Source of the DNA: an uncultured Oscillibacter sp.
Lineage (GTDB): Bacteria; Bacillota; Clostridia; Oscillospirales; Oscillospiraceae
DNA length: 9,689 bases
NCBI GenBank assembly: GCA_946494635.1
Contig: CAMMCS010000066.1
Location: forward strand, 1 to 9,689
Reading direction: 5' to 3'
Of this stretch, positions 5,013 through 9,689 are shown in pieces. The notes under the pieces were generated by a model that worked only from the letters and a program-made list of their open reading frames with translations, had not been told where the DNA came from and searched no databases. Numbering within the stretch: the stretch's first letter is position 1; every line of letters begins with the position of its first letter. A program made the translations under genes and the position numbers.

Positions 5013-5620
5013 CGGATGCCCCGGGCCACGAAGGCCCGGCCTCCCGCCCGCCGCCAGGTGACCTGGCGGAATTCCCGCCCCATCAGTGTCCCGATCTCCC
5101 GCCGGGAGTAAATTTTGACGTCCCCCTCCCGGCTCCAGCGGAGGAAGGGGTTCATCAGCAGCCGCCCGGGCAGGGGCAGCCAGATGTCCCCCAGGAGAAA
5201 GATGCCGCCGGGTACCAGCACCCGGCCCACCTCCGCCAGCACCGCCGCCGGGTCTGGATAGTGGTGGAAGGAGTCGCAGCAATAGACCATGTCAAAGCTC
5301 CCGTCCGGGAAGGGCAGGTGCTCGCTGTCCCCCTGAACCAGCGCCGCCCGGTCCCCCAGGCGGGCCCTGGCCTGGGCCAGCATCTCCTCCGACAGGTCCA
5401 GCCCCGTCACCTGGCGGTGCGCATCCTCGGAAAGTACCTGCGCCATCAAGGCCCCGGTGCCGCAGCCAAGATCCAATACCTGATCTCCCCAGGCGTGGGT
5501 GATCTCCTGGAGCATATAGGGATACAACGCCCGGGCGTGGCTGCCCTGGACGCCCGTGTCGTAGGTGGCGGCCTGCTGGTCAAAGGCCCGCTGGGACTGC
5601 TGCTTTTTATCTGGGTGCAT
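5009..5620 (-). CDS. Class I SAM-dependent methyltransferase
   Basis: A cytosolic Rossmann-fold methyltransferase of the UbiE/Methyltransf_11 type. Numbered from the upstream ATG, motif I is VLDLGCGTG (49-57), the acidic end of strand 2 lies in VTGLDLSEEM (about 72-81), the adenine-contact region is QGDSEHLPFPDGSFD (about 96-110), and the post-motif segment is VLVPGGIFLLGD. Length (about 203 residues) is normal for a stand-alone small-molecule methyltransferase. Two tandem ATGs exist at 5623 and 5620. AAGGAGG places the second at the better spacing (7 nt rather than 4). It follows tetR by about 66 bp and overlaps the DtxR-like gene by 4 bp. The substrate is unknown; a quinone-type role is not supported by context. 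Confidence 0.94.
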   Translation of the reverse strand: MHPDKKQQSQRAFDQQAATYDTGVQGSHARALYPYMLQEITHAWGDQVLDLGCGTGALMAQVLSEDAHRQVTGLDLSEEMLAQARARLGDRAALVQGDSEHLPFPDGSFDMVYCCDSFHHYPDPAAVLAEVGRVLVPGGIFLLGDIWLPLPGRLLMNPFLRWSREGDVKIYSRREIGTLMGREFRQVTWRRAGGRAFVARGIR

Positions 5621-5641
5621 CATCGTTCCTCCTTGAATGAA

Positions 5642-5664
5642 TTTTGTTCACTCAAATAGTGAAA
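5642..5664. promoter_or_regulatory. Putative second TetR operator before the methyltransferase
   Basis: TTCACT (5648-5653) and AGTGAA (5658-5663... read as 5658-5663) form an inverted repeat around a short AT-rich centre. The left part TTTTGTTCAC (5642-5651) is identical for 10 bases to the arm of the large inverted repeat at the tetR promoter. This suggests that the same TetR binds here, with the methyltransferase genes as targets. I see no convincing promoter in this 66-bp gap, so the site could act by roadblock or be a relic. Confidence 0.45.
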
Positions 5665-5689
5665 GCCGCGCCCGGCGTGGACCGGGCGG

Positions 5690-6265
5690 TTAGGCCTGCT
5701 GCTCCGCTTCCAGCAGCAGGTCGATGTAGTGCCGGACATGATCCAGTGTCTCCCGCCGGGGCGTCTCACCGGCGCTGAGCAGGGGGATCTGGCCGTAGGT
5801 GACAAAGGCGATCAGCGTCTCCGGGTCCCGGAAGCGGCGGCCGGTGCGCCGTTCCTCCTGGGCCAGGGCCTCCCGCAGCAGAGGCGCCATCCGCTGGCAC
5901 AGCCGCAGGGACAGCGGATGGTGGAAATCCTCGTTCCCCGCCCGGTGGAAGAAGCCGTGGTAGCGGAAATCGCTCTCCCCCAGCAAGGTCCCATACAGTC
6001 GATCCAGCTTTTGGGACAGGGACAGCGTCTCGTCCCCCAGGGTACGGCGGATCAGGCCGCAGCACTCCTCCACATACGCCTCCATGGCCTCCTGAAACAG
6101 CTTCTGCTTGGAGTCGAAGTACCGGTAGCACAGCCCGGCCACCACGCCGCAGGCCTGGGCGATGTCCCGCATGGAGGTCTCCTCATACCCCTTCTCCGTG
6201 AACAGCCGCATGGCCGTCTCCAGGATCTCCTGCCGCCGGACCTCCGGCGCCTTCGATACCCGCAT
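5690..6265 (-). CDS. TetR/AcrR family transcriptional regulator
   Basis: A 191-residue one-component regulator. The N-terminal domain carries the standard TetR pattern RRQEILETAMRLFTEKGYEETS, with the helix-turn-helix at about 31-50 (SMRDIAQACGVVAGLCYRYF), followed by DSKQKLF. The C-terminal ligand domain is all-helical and of usual length; its ligand is unknown. The start at ATG 6265 is supported by GGGGGGAG 7 nt upstream; an upstream in-frame start near 6313 would place codons across the promoter. A perfect 17-bp inverted repeat covers the promoter, so it very likely represses itself. Downstream on the same strand are the methyltransferase and DtxR-like genes, its probable targets. Confidence 0.94.
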   Translation of the reverse strand: MRVSKAPEVRRQEILETAMRLFTEKGYEETSMRDIAQACGVVAGLCYRYFDSKQKLFQEAMEAYVEECCGLIRRTLGDETLSLSQKLDRLYGTLLGESDFRYHGFFHRAGNEDFHHPLSLRLCQRMAPLLREALAQEERRTGRRFRDPETLIAFVTYGQIPLLSAGETPRRETLDHVRHYIDLLLEAEQQA

Positions 6266-6291
6266 GGACCGCTCCCCCCTCTCTGGCAGAG

Positions 6292-6320
6292 AGCATAGCA
6301 CACCGGTGAACAAAAGTCAA
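6292..6320 (-). promoter_or_regulatory. tetR promoter
   Basis: TTGACT (6320-6315) and TATGCT (6297-6292) with an extended TGC are separated by 17 bp on the minus strand. Transcription should start near 6285, about 20 nt before the ATG. The whole spacer coincides with one arm of the inverted repeat. Confidence 0.82.
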
Positions 6321-6341
6321 TGATTTTTGTTCACCGGTGTG
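6299..6341. promoter_or_regulatory. 17-bp perfect inverted repeat, TetR operator
   Basis: Arms CACACCGGTGAACAAAA (6299-6315) and its exact complement (6325-6341) flank a 9-bp centre that holds most of the -35 box. Each arm also contains the 8-bp palindrome CACCGGTG, so the site may hold two dimers on either side of the -35. It begins 15 bp after the stop of the upstream XRE gene. There is no T-run after it on either strand, which argues against a terminator. Confidence 0.82.
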
Positions 6342-6356
6342 AAGATGGGCGGCTGC

Positions 6357-7169
6357 TTACTTGATATGGGCGCCGAGGCTGGCGAACAGGTCCAGCAGGG
6401 GCTGCCACAGATCCGGATGGTGCTCCAGCAGGAAGGCCCGGACCTCCGGGGCCGTCAGGCCGTCCCCCCACAGCAGAACGTGGCTGCCGGAGGCGTGCTC
6501 CCCGATGGCGGTGGGGGCCACGGCGGAGACCGCTGCGGCGATCTTGGCGGCGATGGCCGCCACACCGCCGGCGTATACCCCCACGGCGCTGACGCCCAGG
6601 GCCAGATACCCCAGCGCCATCACGCCAAAGGCCCCCAGGCCCGCGGCCACGATACCCAGGGACAGCAGGCCCAGGCCCACCACGCCGAAGGTGAACAGGC
6701 CCACCCCCACGATGCCGATGGCCACCACGCCAACGGCGGCATTGCCGATGGCGATGACGCCTCTGGCCACATTTTCTATGGACACCCTGCCATTTCGGGT
6801 AAAGCCGAACCGGATAGACACCAGGGGCAAGCCGAAGATCCGGGTCTTGCTGTCGAAACGGTAGACCCTGCCCTTCACATAGTTGGTCAGCTCGTCCACC
6901 TTTTTCTCCAGCCGGACCGCCTGCTGGGCGGACAAGTCGTCTCCCCCGTCGGCATCTTCCGGCTCCTCCAGATAGTCCTTCACCAGATAGTCCACCGACA
7001 CGCCGAATATATCTGACAAGGAGATCAGCTTCACAAGCTCTGGCATCGCTGTTCCAGACTCCCATTTGCTGACAGACTGGCGGGTGACGCCCAGCCGATC
7101 CGCCAGCTGCTCCTGGCTCATGCCGGACTTCCTTCTCAGATCCATCAGCTTCTCGGAAAATGTCATCAT
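6357..7169 (-). CDS. XRE-family regulator with a hydrophobic period-5 glycine-repeat tail
   Basis: A 270-residue protein. Residues 3-64 form a Cro/CI-type helix-turn-helix (MSQEQLADRLGVTRQSVSKW and GVSVDYLV). An acidic linker with a short charged helix (about 65-100) follows, then a conserved-looking block YRFDSKTRIFGLPLVSIRFG (103-122). From G137 to G202 a glycine occurs at every fifth residue, 14 times without a break, with a small residue two before and a hydrophobic residue one before each glycine. Such XRE proteins with a long IG-type repeat are known in Clostridia; their function is not established. The repeat may form a pentapeptide-type beta-helix or sit in the membrane. The start is ATG 7169 or 7166; a GTG at 7178 is possible. 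The ribosome binding site is weak. Confidence 0.88.
   Translation of the reverse strand: MMTFSEKLMDLRRKSGMSQEQLADRLGVTRQSVSKWESGTAMPELVKLISLSDIFGVSVDYLVKDYLEEPEDADGGDDLSAQQAVRLEKKVDELTNYVKGRVYRFDSKTRIFGLPLVSIRFGFTRNGRVSIENVARGVIAIGNAAVGVVAIGIVGVGLFTFGVVGLGLLSLGIVAAGLGAFGVMALGYLALGVSAVGVYAGGVAAIAAKIAAAVSAVAPTAIGEHASGSHVLLWGDGLTAPEVRAFLLEHHPDLWQPLLDLFASLGAHIK
6564..6761 (-). repeat. 15-bp-period coding repeat (glycine every fifth codon)
   Basis: Thirteen consecutive five-codon units within the XRE gene end in Gly with the pattern hydrophobic-hydrophobic-small-hydrophobic-Gly (for example VVAIG, LFTFG, VMALG, YLALG). The DNA units are diverged, so this is an old protein repeat rather than a recent tandem duplication. 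Confidence 0.85.
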
Positions 7170-7202
7170 CGTCCACACTCACTTTCTCGTTTGGATGGCC
7201 CT

Positions 7203-7232
7203 ATGATAAGCTGCCCGCCCCGCGCCTGGCAA
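7203..7232 (-). promoter_or_regulatory. Promoter of the XRE gene
   Basis: TTGCCA (7232-7227) and TATCAT (7208-7203), each five of six to consensus, are separated by 18 bp on the minus strand. The predicted start near 7197 leaves about 28 nt before the ATG. Confidence 0.6.
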
Positions 7233-7451
7233 GAACGCAGCGGGTGGAACTTTGTCAACCCGAGGTTGCACCCCTTGGGGCGCAAGGGATTGACGGTTTC
7301 GACGATCCTGCTCTGGCAGACGGTCAACCCGCCCGGGCGCCAAACGCTGGCCTGTGGCCCCCGCCGCGCCGTTTCGGCGCGGCGGGGGCCCTTTGTCAAG
7401 CTCGGATTACAGTTGTGTCCATCGGGACACAGGTCTGGAAGGTTTTCGCTC
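7233..7451. other. Structured intergenic region without a gene
   Basis: The gap between the YeiH-family and XRE genes has no credible ORF but several inverted repeats. TTGCxCCCC/GGGGxGCAA (7266-7285) pairs fully only in minus-strand RNA, where the odd pair is G-U. The others are the large hairpin at 7356-7390 and TGTGTCC/GGACACA (7414-7431). CTTTGTCAA occurs twice (7250-7258, 7391-7399) and GTCAACCCG twice (near 7254 and 7323). This could be the 3' untranslated region of the YeiH transcript or an unannotated small RNA. Confidence 0.4.
7356..7399. terminator. Perfect 15-bp GC hairpin, possible terminator
   Basis: GGCCCCCGCCGCGCC (7356-7370) and its exact complement (7376-7390) enclose a 5-nt loop. 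On the plus strand it is followed by CCTTTGTCAA, a weak T-run; on the minus strand no T-run follows. It lies downstream of the YeiH-family gene, whose transcript it may stabilise or end, but the better tail points the other way. Confidence 0.55.
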
Positions 7452-8462
7452 TCACCAGATCCCCAGCAGGTGCTGCACCGCCAGGCTGACCAGGGCGATG
7501 GCCACCCAGCAGCAGAAGCCCATGAAGATGGGCTTGCCGCCGGTCTTTACCAGCTTCACGATGTCGGTGTTCAGGCCGATGGCCGCCATGGCCATGACGA
7601 TGAAGAACTTGCTGGCGTCTTTCAGGAAGCTCACCACGCCCGCGGGGATGGGCAGCACCGTGGTGATGATGGAGGCCAGCAGGAACAGCAGTACGAACCA
7701 CGGGAAGATCTTCTTGATGTCCACCTGGGCGCCGCCCTGCTTCCCCTCCCGGCGGGTCCGCAGCAGGGCCAGCACCAGGGTGATGGGGATGATGGCCAGG
7801 GTCCGGGTCATCTTCACGATGGCGGCGGTGTCCAGGGTGTTGGCGCCGGGGTGCATCCCGTCCCAGGCGGCGGCCGCCGCGGTGACGGAGGAGGTGTCGT
7901 TCACCGCCGTGCCGGCGAAGAGGCCGAAGCCCTCGTTGGAGAGGCCCAGCACACCGCCCAGGGTGGGGAAGATCAGGGCGGCGATGACGTTGAACAGGAA
8001 GATGACGGAGATGGCCTGGGCGATCTCCTCGTCATCCGCGCCGATGACCGGGGCCGTGGCGGCGATGGCGCTGCCGCCGCAGATGGAGGAGCCCACGCCG
8101 ATGAGGGTGGAGATGTTGGCGTCCATGTGGAGGGCCTTGTAGAGGACGAAGGCCACGATCAGGCTGGTGGCGATGGTGGAGATGATGATGGGCAGGGACT
8201 GCCCGCCCACCTGGAGCACGCTGCCCAGGTTCATGCCGAAGCCCAGCAGCACCACCGCCAGCTGCAAAATTTTCTTGGAGGTGTAGGTGATGCCGGATTT
8301 GGCGGCCTTCTGGTCCTTCCAGAACAGGGCGATGACCATGCCGATGAGGATGGCGAACACCGGGCCGCCCACCACCTCGAACCGCTGGCCCAGCAGCCAG
8401 GCGGGCACGGCGATCACCAGGCAGACCAGGATGCCCAGGGCGTTCTTTTTGACAAATTCCAT
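7452..8462 (-). CDS. YeiH-family putative sulfate exporter
   Basis: This 336-residue polytopic inner-membrane protein belongs to the UPF0324/Cons_hypoth698 family, often named YeiH. Characteristic segments are VVLLGFGMNLGSV (70-82), the re-entrant-like GSSICGGSAIAATAPVIGA (124-142) and AGTAVNDTSSVTAAA (183-197), all intact. About ten hydrophobic helices are present, with a basic loop RTRREGKQ in the middle, and the length is normal. The family is called a sulfate exporter by annotation tradition; direct transport evidence is thin and no sulfur gene is nearby here. The ATG at 8462 follows AGAAAGGA by 8 nt. It has its own strong promoter, so it is a single-gene unit. Confidence 0.94.
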   Translation of the reverse strand: MEFVKKNALGILVCLVIAVPAWLLGQRFEVVGGPVFAILIGMVIALFWKDQKAAKSGITYTSKKILQLAVVLLGFGMNLGSVLQVGGQSLPIIISTIATSLIVAFVLYKALHMDANISTLIGVGSSICGGSAIAATAPVIGADDEEIAQAISVIFLFNVIAALIFPTLGGVLGLSNEGFGLFAGTAVNDTSSVTAAAAAWDGMHPGANTLDTAAIVKMTRTLAIIPITLVLALLRTRREGKQGGAQVDIKKIFPWFVLLFLLASIITTVLPIPAGVVSFLKDASKFFIVMAMAAIGLNTDIVKLVKTGGKPIFMGFCCWVAIALVSLAVQHLLGIW

Positions 8463-8497
8463 GATGTGATTCCTTTCTCTATGACAGTCGGGGATGT

Positions 8498-8526
8498 ATC
8501 ATACCATGGCGTAAAGGATTTGTCAA
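8498..8526 (-). promoter_or_regulatory. Promoter of the YeiH-family gene
   Basis: TTGACA (8526-8521) and TATGAT (8503-8498) with an extended TGG are separated by 17 bp on the minus strand. Transcription should start near 8491. The -35 box is embedded in the tail of the preceding terminator. Confidence 0.88.
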
Positions 8527-8556
8527 AGAAAACCGGGGCGGACAGGCCGCCCCGGT
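8525..8556 (-). terminator. Terminator of the sigma/anti-sigma operon
   Basis: ACCGGGGCGG (8532-8541) and CCGCCCCGGT (8547-8556) form a perfect 10-bp stem with a 5-nt loop, followed on the minus strand by TTTTCTTT. It is 22 bp after the anti-sigma stop. Confidence 0.92.
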
Positions 8557-8578
8557 CATTTCGGGTCTATCAGGTGTA

Positions 8579-9664
8579 TCAGGAAAGGGGGATCTCTGTG
8601 TCTCCCCACAGCAGGTGGTCCGTCTGGGTCAGGTCCACGGGCCGTGTAAAGAAGCCGCTCTGCTCCGCCCAGCCGGCGCCGCCCCCGCCGAAGCTGTTGG
8701 CGATCTCCACCCGGGTCCCGTCCCGCAGGACCAGGACCAGTTCGGCGCTGGGGGTGACCATGTCGGAAAACTTCAGCGCCTCTCCGTCATCGCTCGTCAC
8801 AAGGGCATCTCCGCCGCTGCTTTCCGCCTCCCAGGTTGCCTGGGCGGTATCTTCATCATAGTGATAGCCCAACCGGAGCCCAAGGGGGGAGAGCTCCAAA
8901 TCGTCCAGGGTCAATGTGCCGTAAGGCGACTGTGTCGTGATGCCAGTGACATCCACCGCCAGCAGACCTTCTTCCGCCAATCCGCTGGAGAGCGTGAAAT
9001 CAAAGTCCCCGGAGAAGATTTCCGTGTATTCCTTCGTCTCCGACTGCTTCCAGAGGCCCGGGATGTGGAGGACCTTCCCCTCCAAGTCCCCATCCGCCAG
9101 GATGGAGAGCGCCACCCGGATCACGTTGTCCGTGGGATCGTCGTCCTCCAGCCAGGTGGGTTCCATGGAATAGGAGAAGTCCACATCGCTGCCGTCTATC
9201 TCCCGCAGCTCCAGCCACTCCCCGTTTACAATCTCTGCATCGAAGAGCTGGTATGTTCCCTGTTCCCCGTCCAGAGCCGGCAGGACCGTGCCCTCCGGGG
9301 CCTGGATCTCCAGCATCAGGTAGAATACCCCGTCAGCGCCGAAGGCCGCCTGCGGCGTTATCACAGCGCCATTGGAGGAGACCGCCCCCGGCAGATTGCC
9401 GCTGAGGGTGTCCACCACTGCCTGCTCTGACGAAGTCAGGCCGCCGAAAAAGCCATCCCACAGGGACACGGTGGCGGCTGCCGCCGTGCCAACCAGCAGC
9501 ACCGCCGCCAAAATCGCAGCCGCGCTCCGCTTCATCCAGGGGCCTCTGCCCCGCAGCTTTGCCGGTTCCGCCCGCTTTGCCAGCAGGGCGTCCGCCAGGG
9601 CGGACTTCCCCGCCTCTGTGAACCGCACCCGGTTCAACTCACTCTGATAAACATTCCTGTCCAT
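8579..9664 (-). CDS. Anti-sigma-factor-like single-pass membrane protein
   Basis: A 361-residue protein with a cytoplasmic N-terminal segment of about 45 residues (LNRVRFTEAGKSALADALLAK, the short motif seen in DUF4179-type clostridial anti-sigma proteins), one membrane helix at about 47-67, and a large acidic extracellular domain rich in beta-strand-like stretches. The layout fits a regulator that holds an ECF sigma factor at the membrane and releases it on an extracellular signal. The ATG at 9664 follows GGGAGG by 6 nt. The 3' end of a probable sigma gene overlaps its start by 26 bp, supporting the pairing. A strong terminator follows. The signal is unknown, and no zinc-finger HxxxCxxC is present, so it is not a ZAS-type anti-sigma factor. 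Confidence 0.8.
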   Translation of the reverse strand: MDRNVYQSELNRVRFTEAGKSALADALLAKRAEPAKLRGRGPWMKRSAAAILAAVLLVGTAAAATVSLWDGFFGGLTSSEQAVVDTLSGNLPGAVSSNGAVITPQAAFGADGVFYLMLEIQAPEGTVLPALDGEQGTYQLFDAEIVNGEWLELREIDGSDVDFSYSMEPTWLEDDDPTDNVIRVALSILADGDLEGKVLHIPGLWKQSETKEYTEIFSGDFDFTLSSGLAEEGLLAVDVTGITTQSPYGTLTLDDLELSPLGLRLGYHYDEDTAQATWEAESSGGDALVTSDDGEALKFSDMVTPSAELVLVLRDGTRVEIANSFGGGGAGWAEQSGFFTRPVDLTQTDHLLWGDTEIPLS

Positions 9665-9689
9665 AAGCGCCTCCCAGCGTTTTCCGCAA
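9639..9689 (-). CDS. C-terminal tail of a probable ECF sigma factor (partial)
   Basis: An open frame enters from the right edge and reads LRKTLGGAYGQECLSE before a TGA at 9641-9639. The LRKTLGG run resembles the basic end of region 4 in clostridial ECF sigma factors, and a sigma gene is the expected upstream partner of the anti-sigma-like gene, which it overlaps by 26 bp. Sixteen residues alone are not proof. Confidence 0.5.
   Translation of the reverse strand: MRKTLGGAYGQECLSE

Noticed and set aside
5013..5282. N-terminal extension of the DtxR-like frame
   Set aside because: The sequence is the shifted-frame image of the methyltransferase, and the GTGA overlap at 5012-5009 gives a natural start.
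6299..6341. Large inverted repeat read as terminator of the XRE gene
   Set aside because: No T-run follows on the minus strand, and it coincides with the tetR promoter; operator fits better.
7287..7308. tmRNA-like 5' motif (ACGGTTTCGACG at 7293-7304)
   Set aside because: The matching tRNA-like 3' half, tag reading frame and CCA end are missing within 400 nt, and the YeiH-family gene occupies the needed space.
7191..8861. Plus-strand open frame of 556 codons opposite the YeiH-family gene
   Set aside because: Low-complexity His/Gly/Asp/Gln protein mirroring the other strand; crosses two promoters and a terminator.
1..9689. CRISPR array, tRNA, rRNA, insertion sequence or prophage genes
   Set aside because: No regularly spaced repeats, cloverleaf, transposase, integrase or phage structural motif was seen on either strand.

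Overview
The window looks like chromosomal DNA from a high-GC member of the Clostridia, most probably an Oscillospiraceae-type gut bacterium. The evidence is a GC-rich Firmicutes gene style with strong AAGGAGG-type ribosome binding sites, a T-box leader, near-consensus sigma-A promoters sitting in AT-rich gaps, and typical clostridial families (DUF5662, an XRE protein with a glycine-repeat tail, a MATE pump, an ECF sigma/anti-sigma pair). The genus is inference. There is no rRNA, tRNA, CRISPR array, insertion sequence or prophage gene.

Layout, left to right. Positions 1-317 hold, on the minus strand, a consensus promoter, a T-box riboswitch with its terminator, and the first codons of the T-box-controlled gene, which runs off the left edge. 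Upstream of it on the minus strand are a small Cys-rich membrane protein (259-513) and an unknown 147-residue protein (539-982). A plus-strand DUF5662 gene (1101-1634) converges on a glycosyltransferase gene (1631-2818, minus), and the two share one CTAG for both stop codons. The glycosyltransferase is translationally coupled to an AbrB-type regulator (2815-3027), whose promoter carries a 12-bp inverted repeat. Diverging from it is a MATE efflux pump (3376-4680, plus). The pump has a ~200-nt leader with two apparent transcription attenuators and a 19-codon leader ORF ending 6 nt before the pump start.

From 4671 to the right end all genes are on the minus strand. TetR (5690-6265), a SAM methyltransferase (5009-5620) and a short DtxR-like winged-helix protein without metal ligands (4671-5012) form a likely operon. 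A 17-bp perfect inverted repeat covers the TetR promoter, and a related half-site lies before the methyltransferase. Next come an XRE regulator with a 14-glycine, period-5 hydrophobic repeat (6357-7169), a structured intergenic region, a YeiH-family membrane protein with its own promoter (7452-8462), and an anti-sigma-like membrane protein (8579-9664). The last overlaps the tail of what is probably its ECF sigma factor at the right edge.

The window is dominated by small regulatory circuits: four DNA-binding regulators, two RNA-level controls, two exporters and two modifying enzymes. The most unusual parts are the MATE leader, the metal-ligand-less DtxR-like protein fused by overlap to a methyltransferase, and the XRE protein's glycine repeat. 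None can be called a new defence or mobile system from sequence alone.
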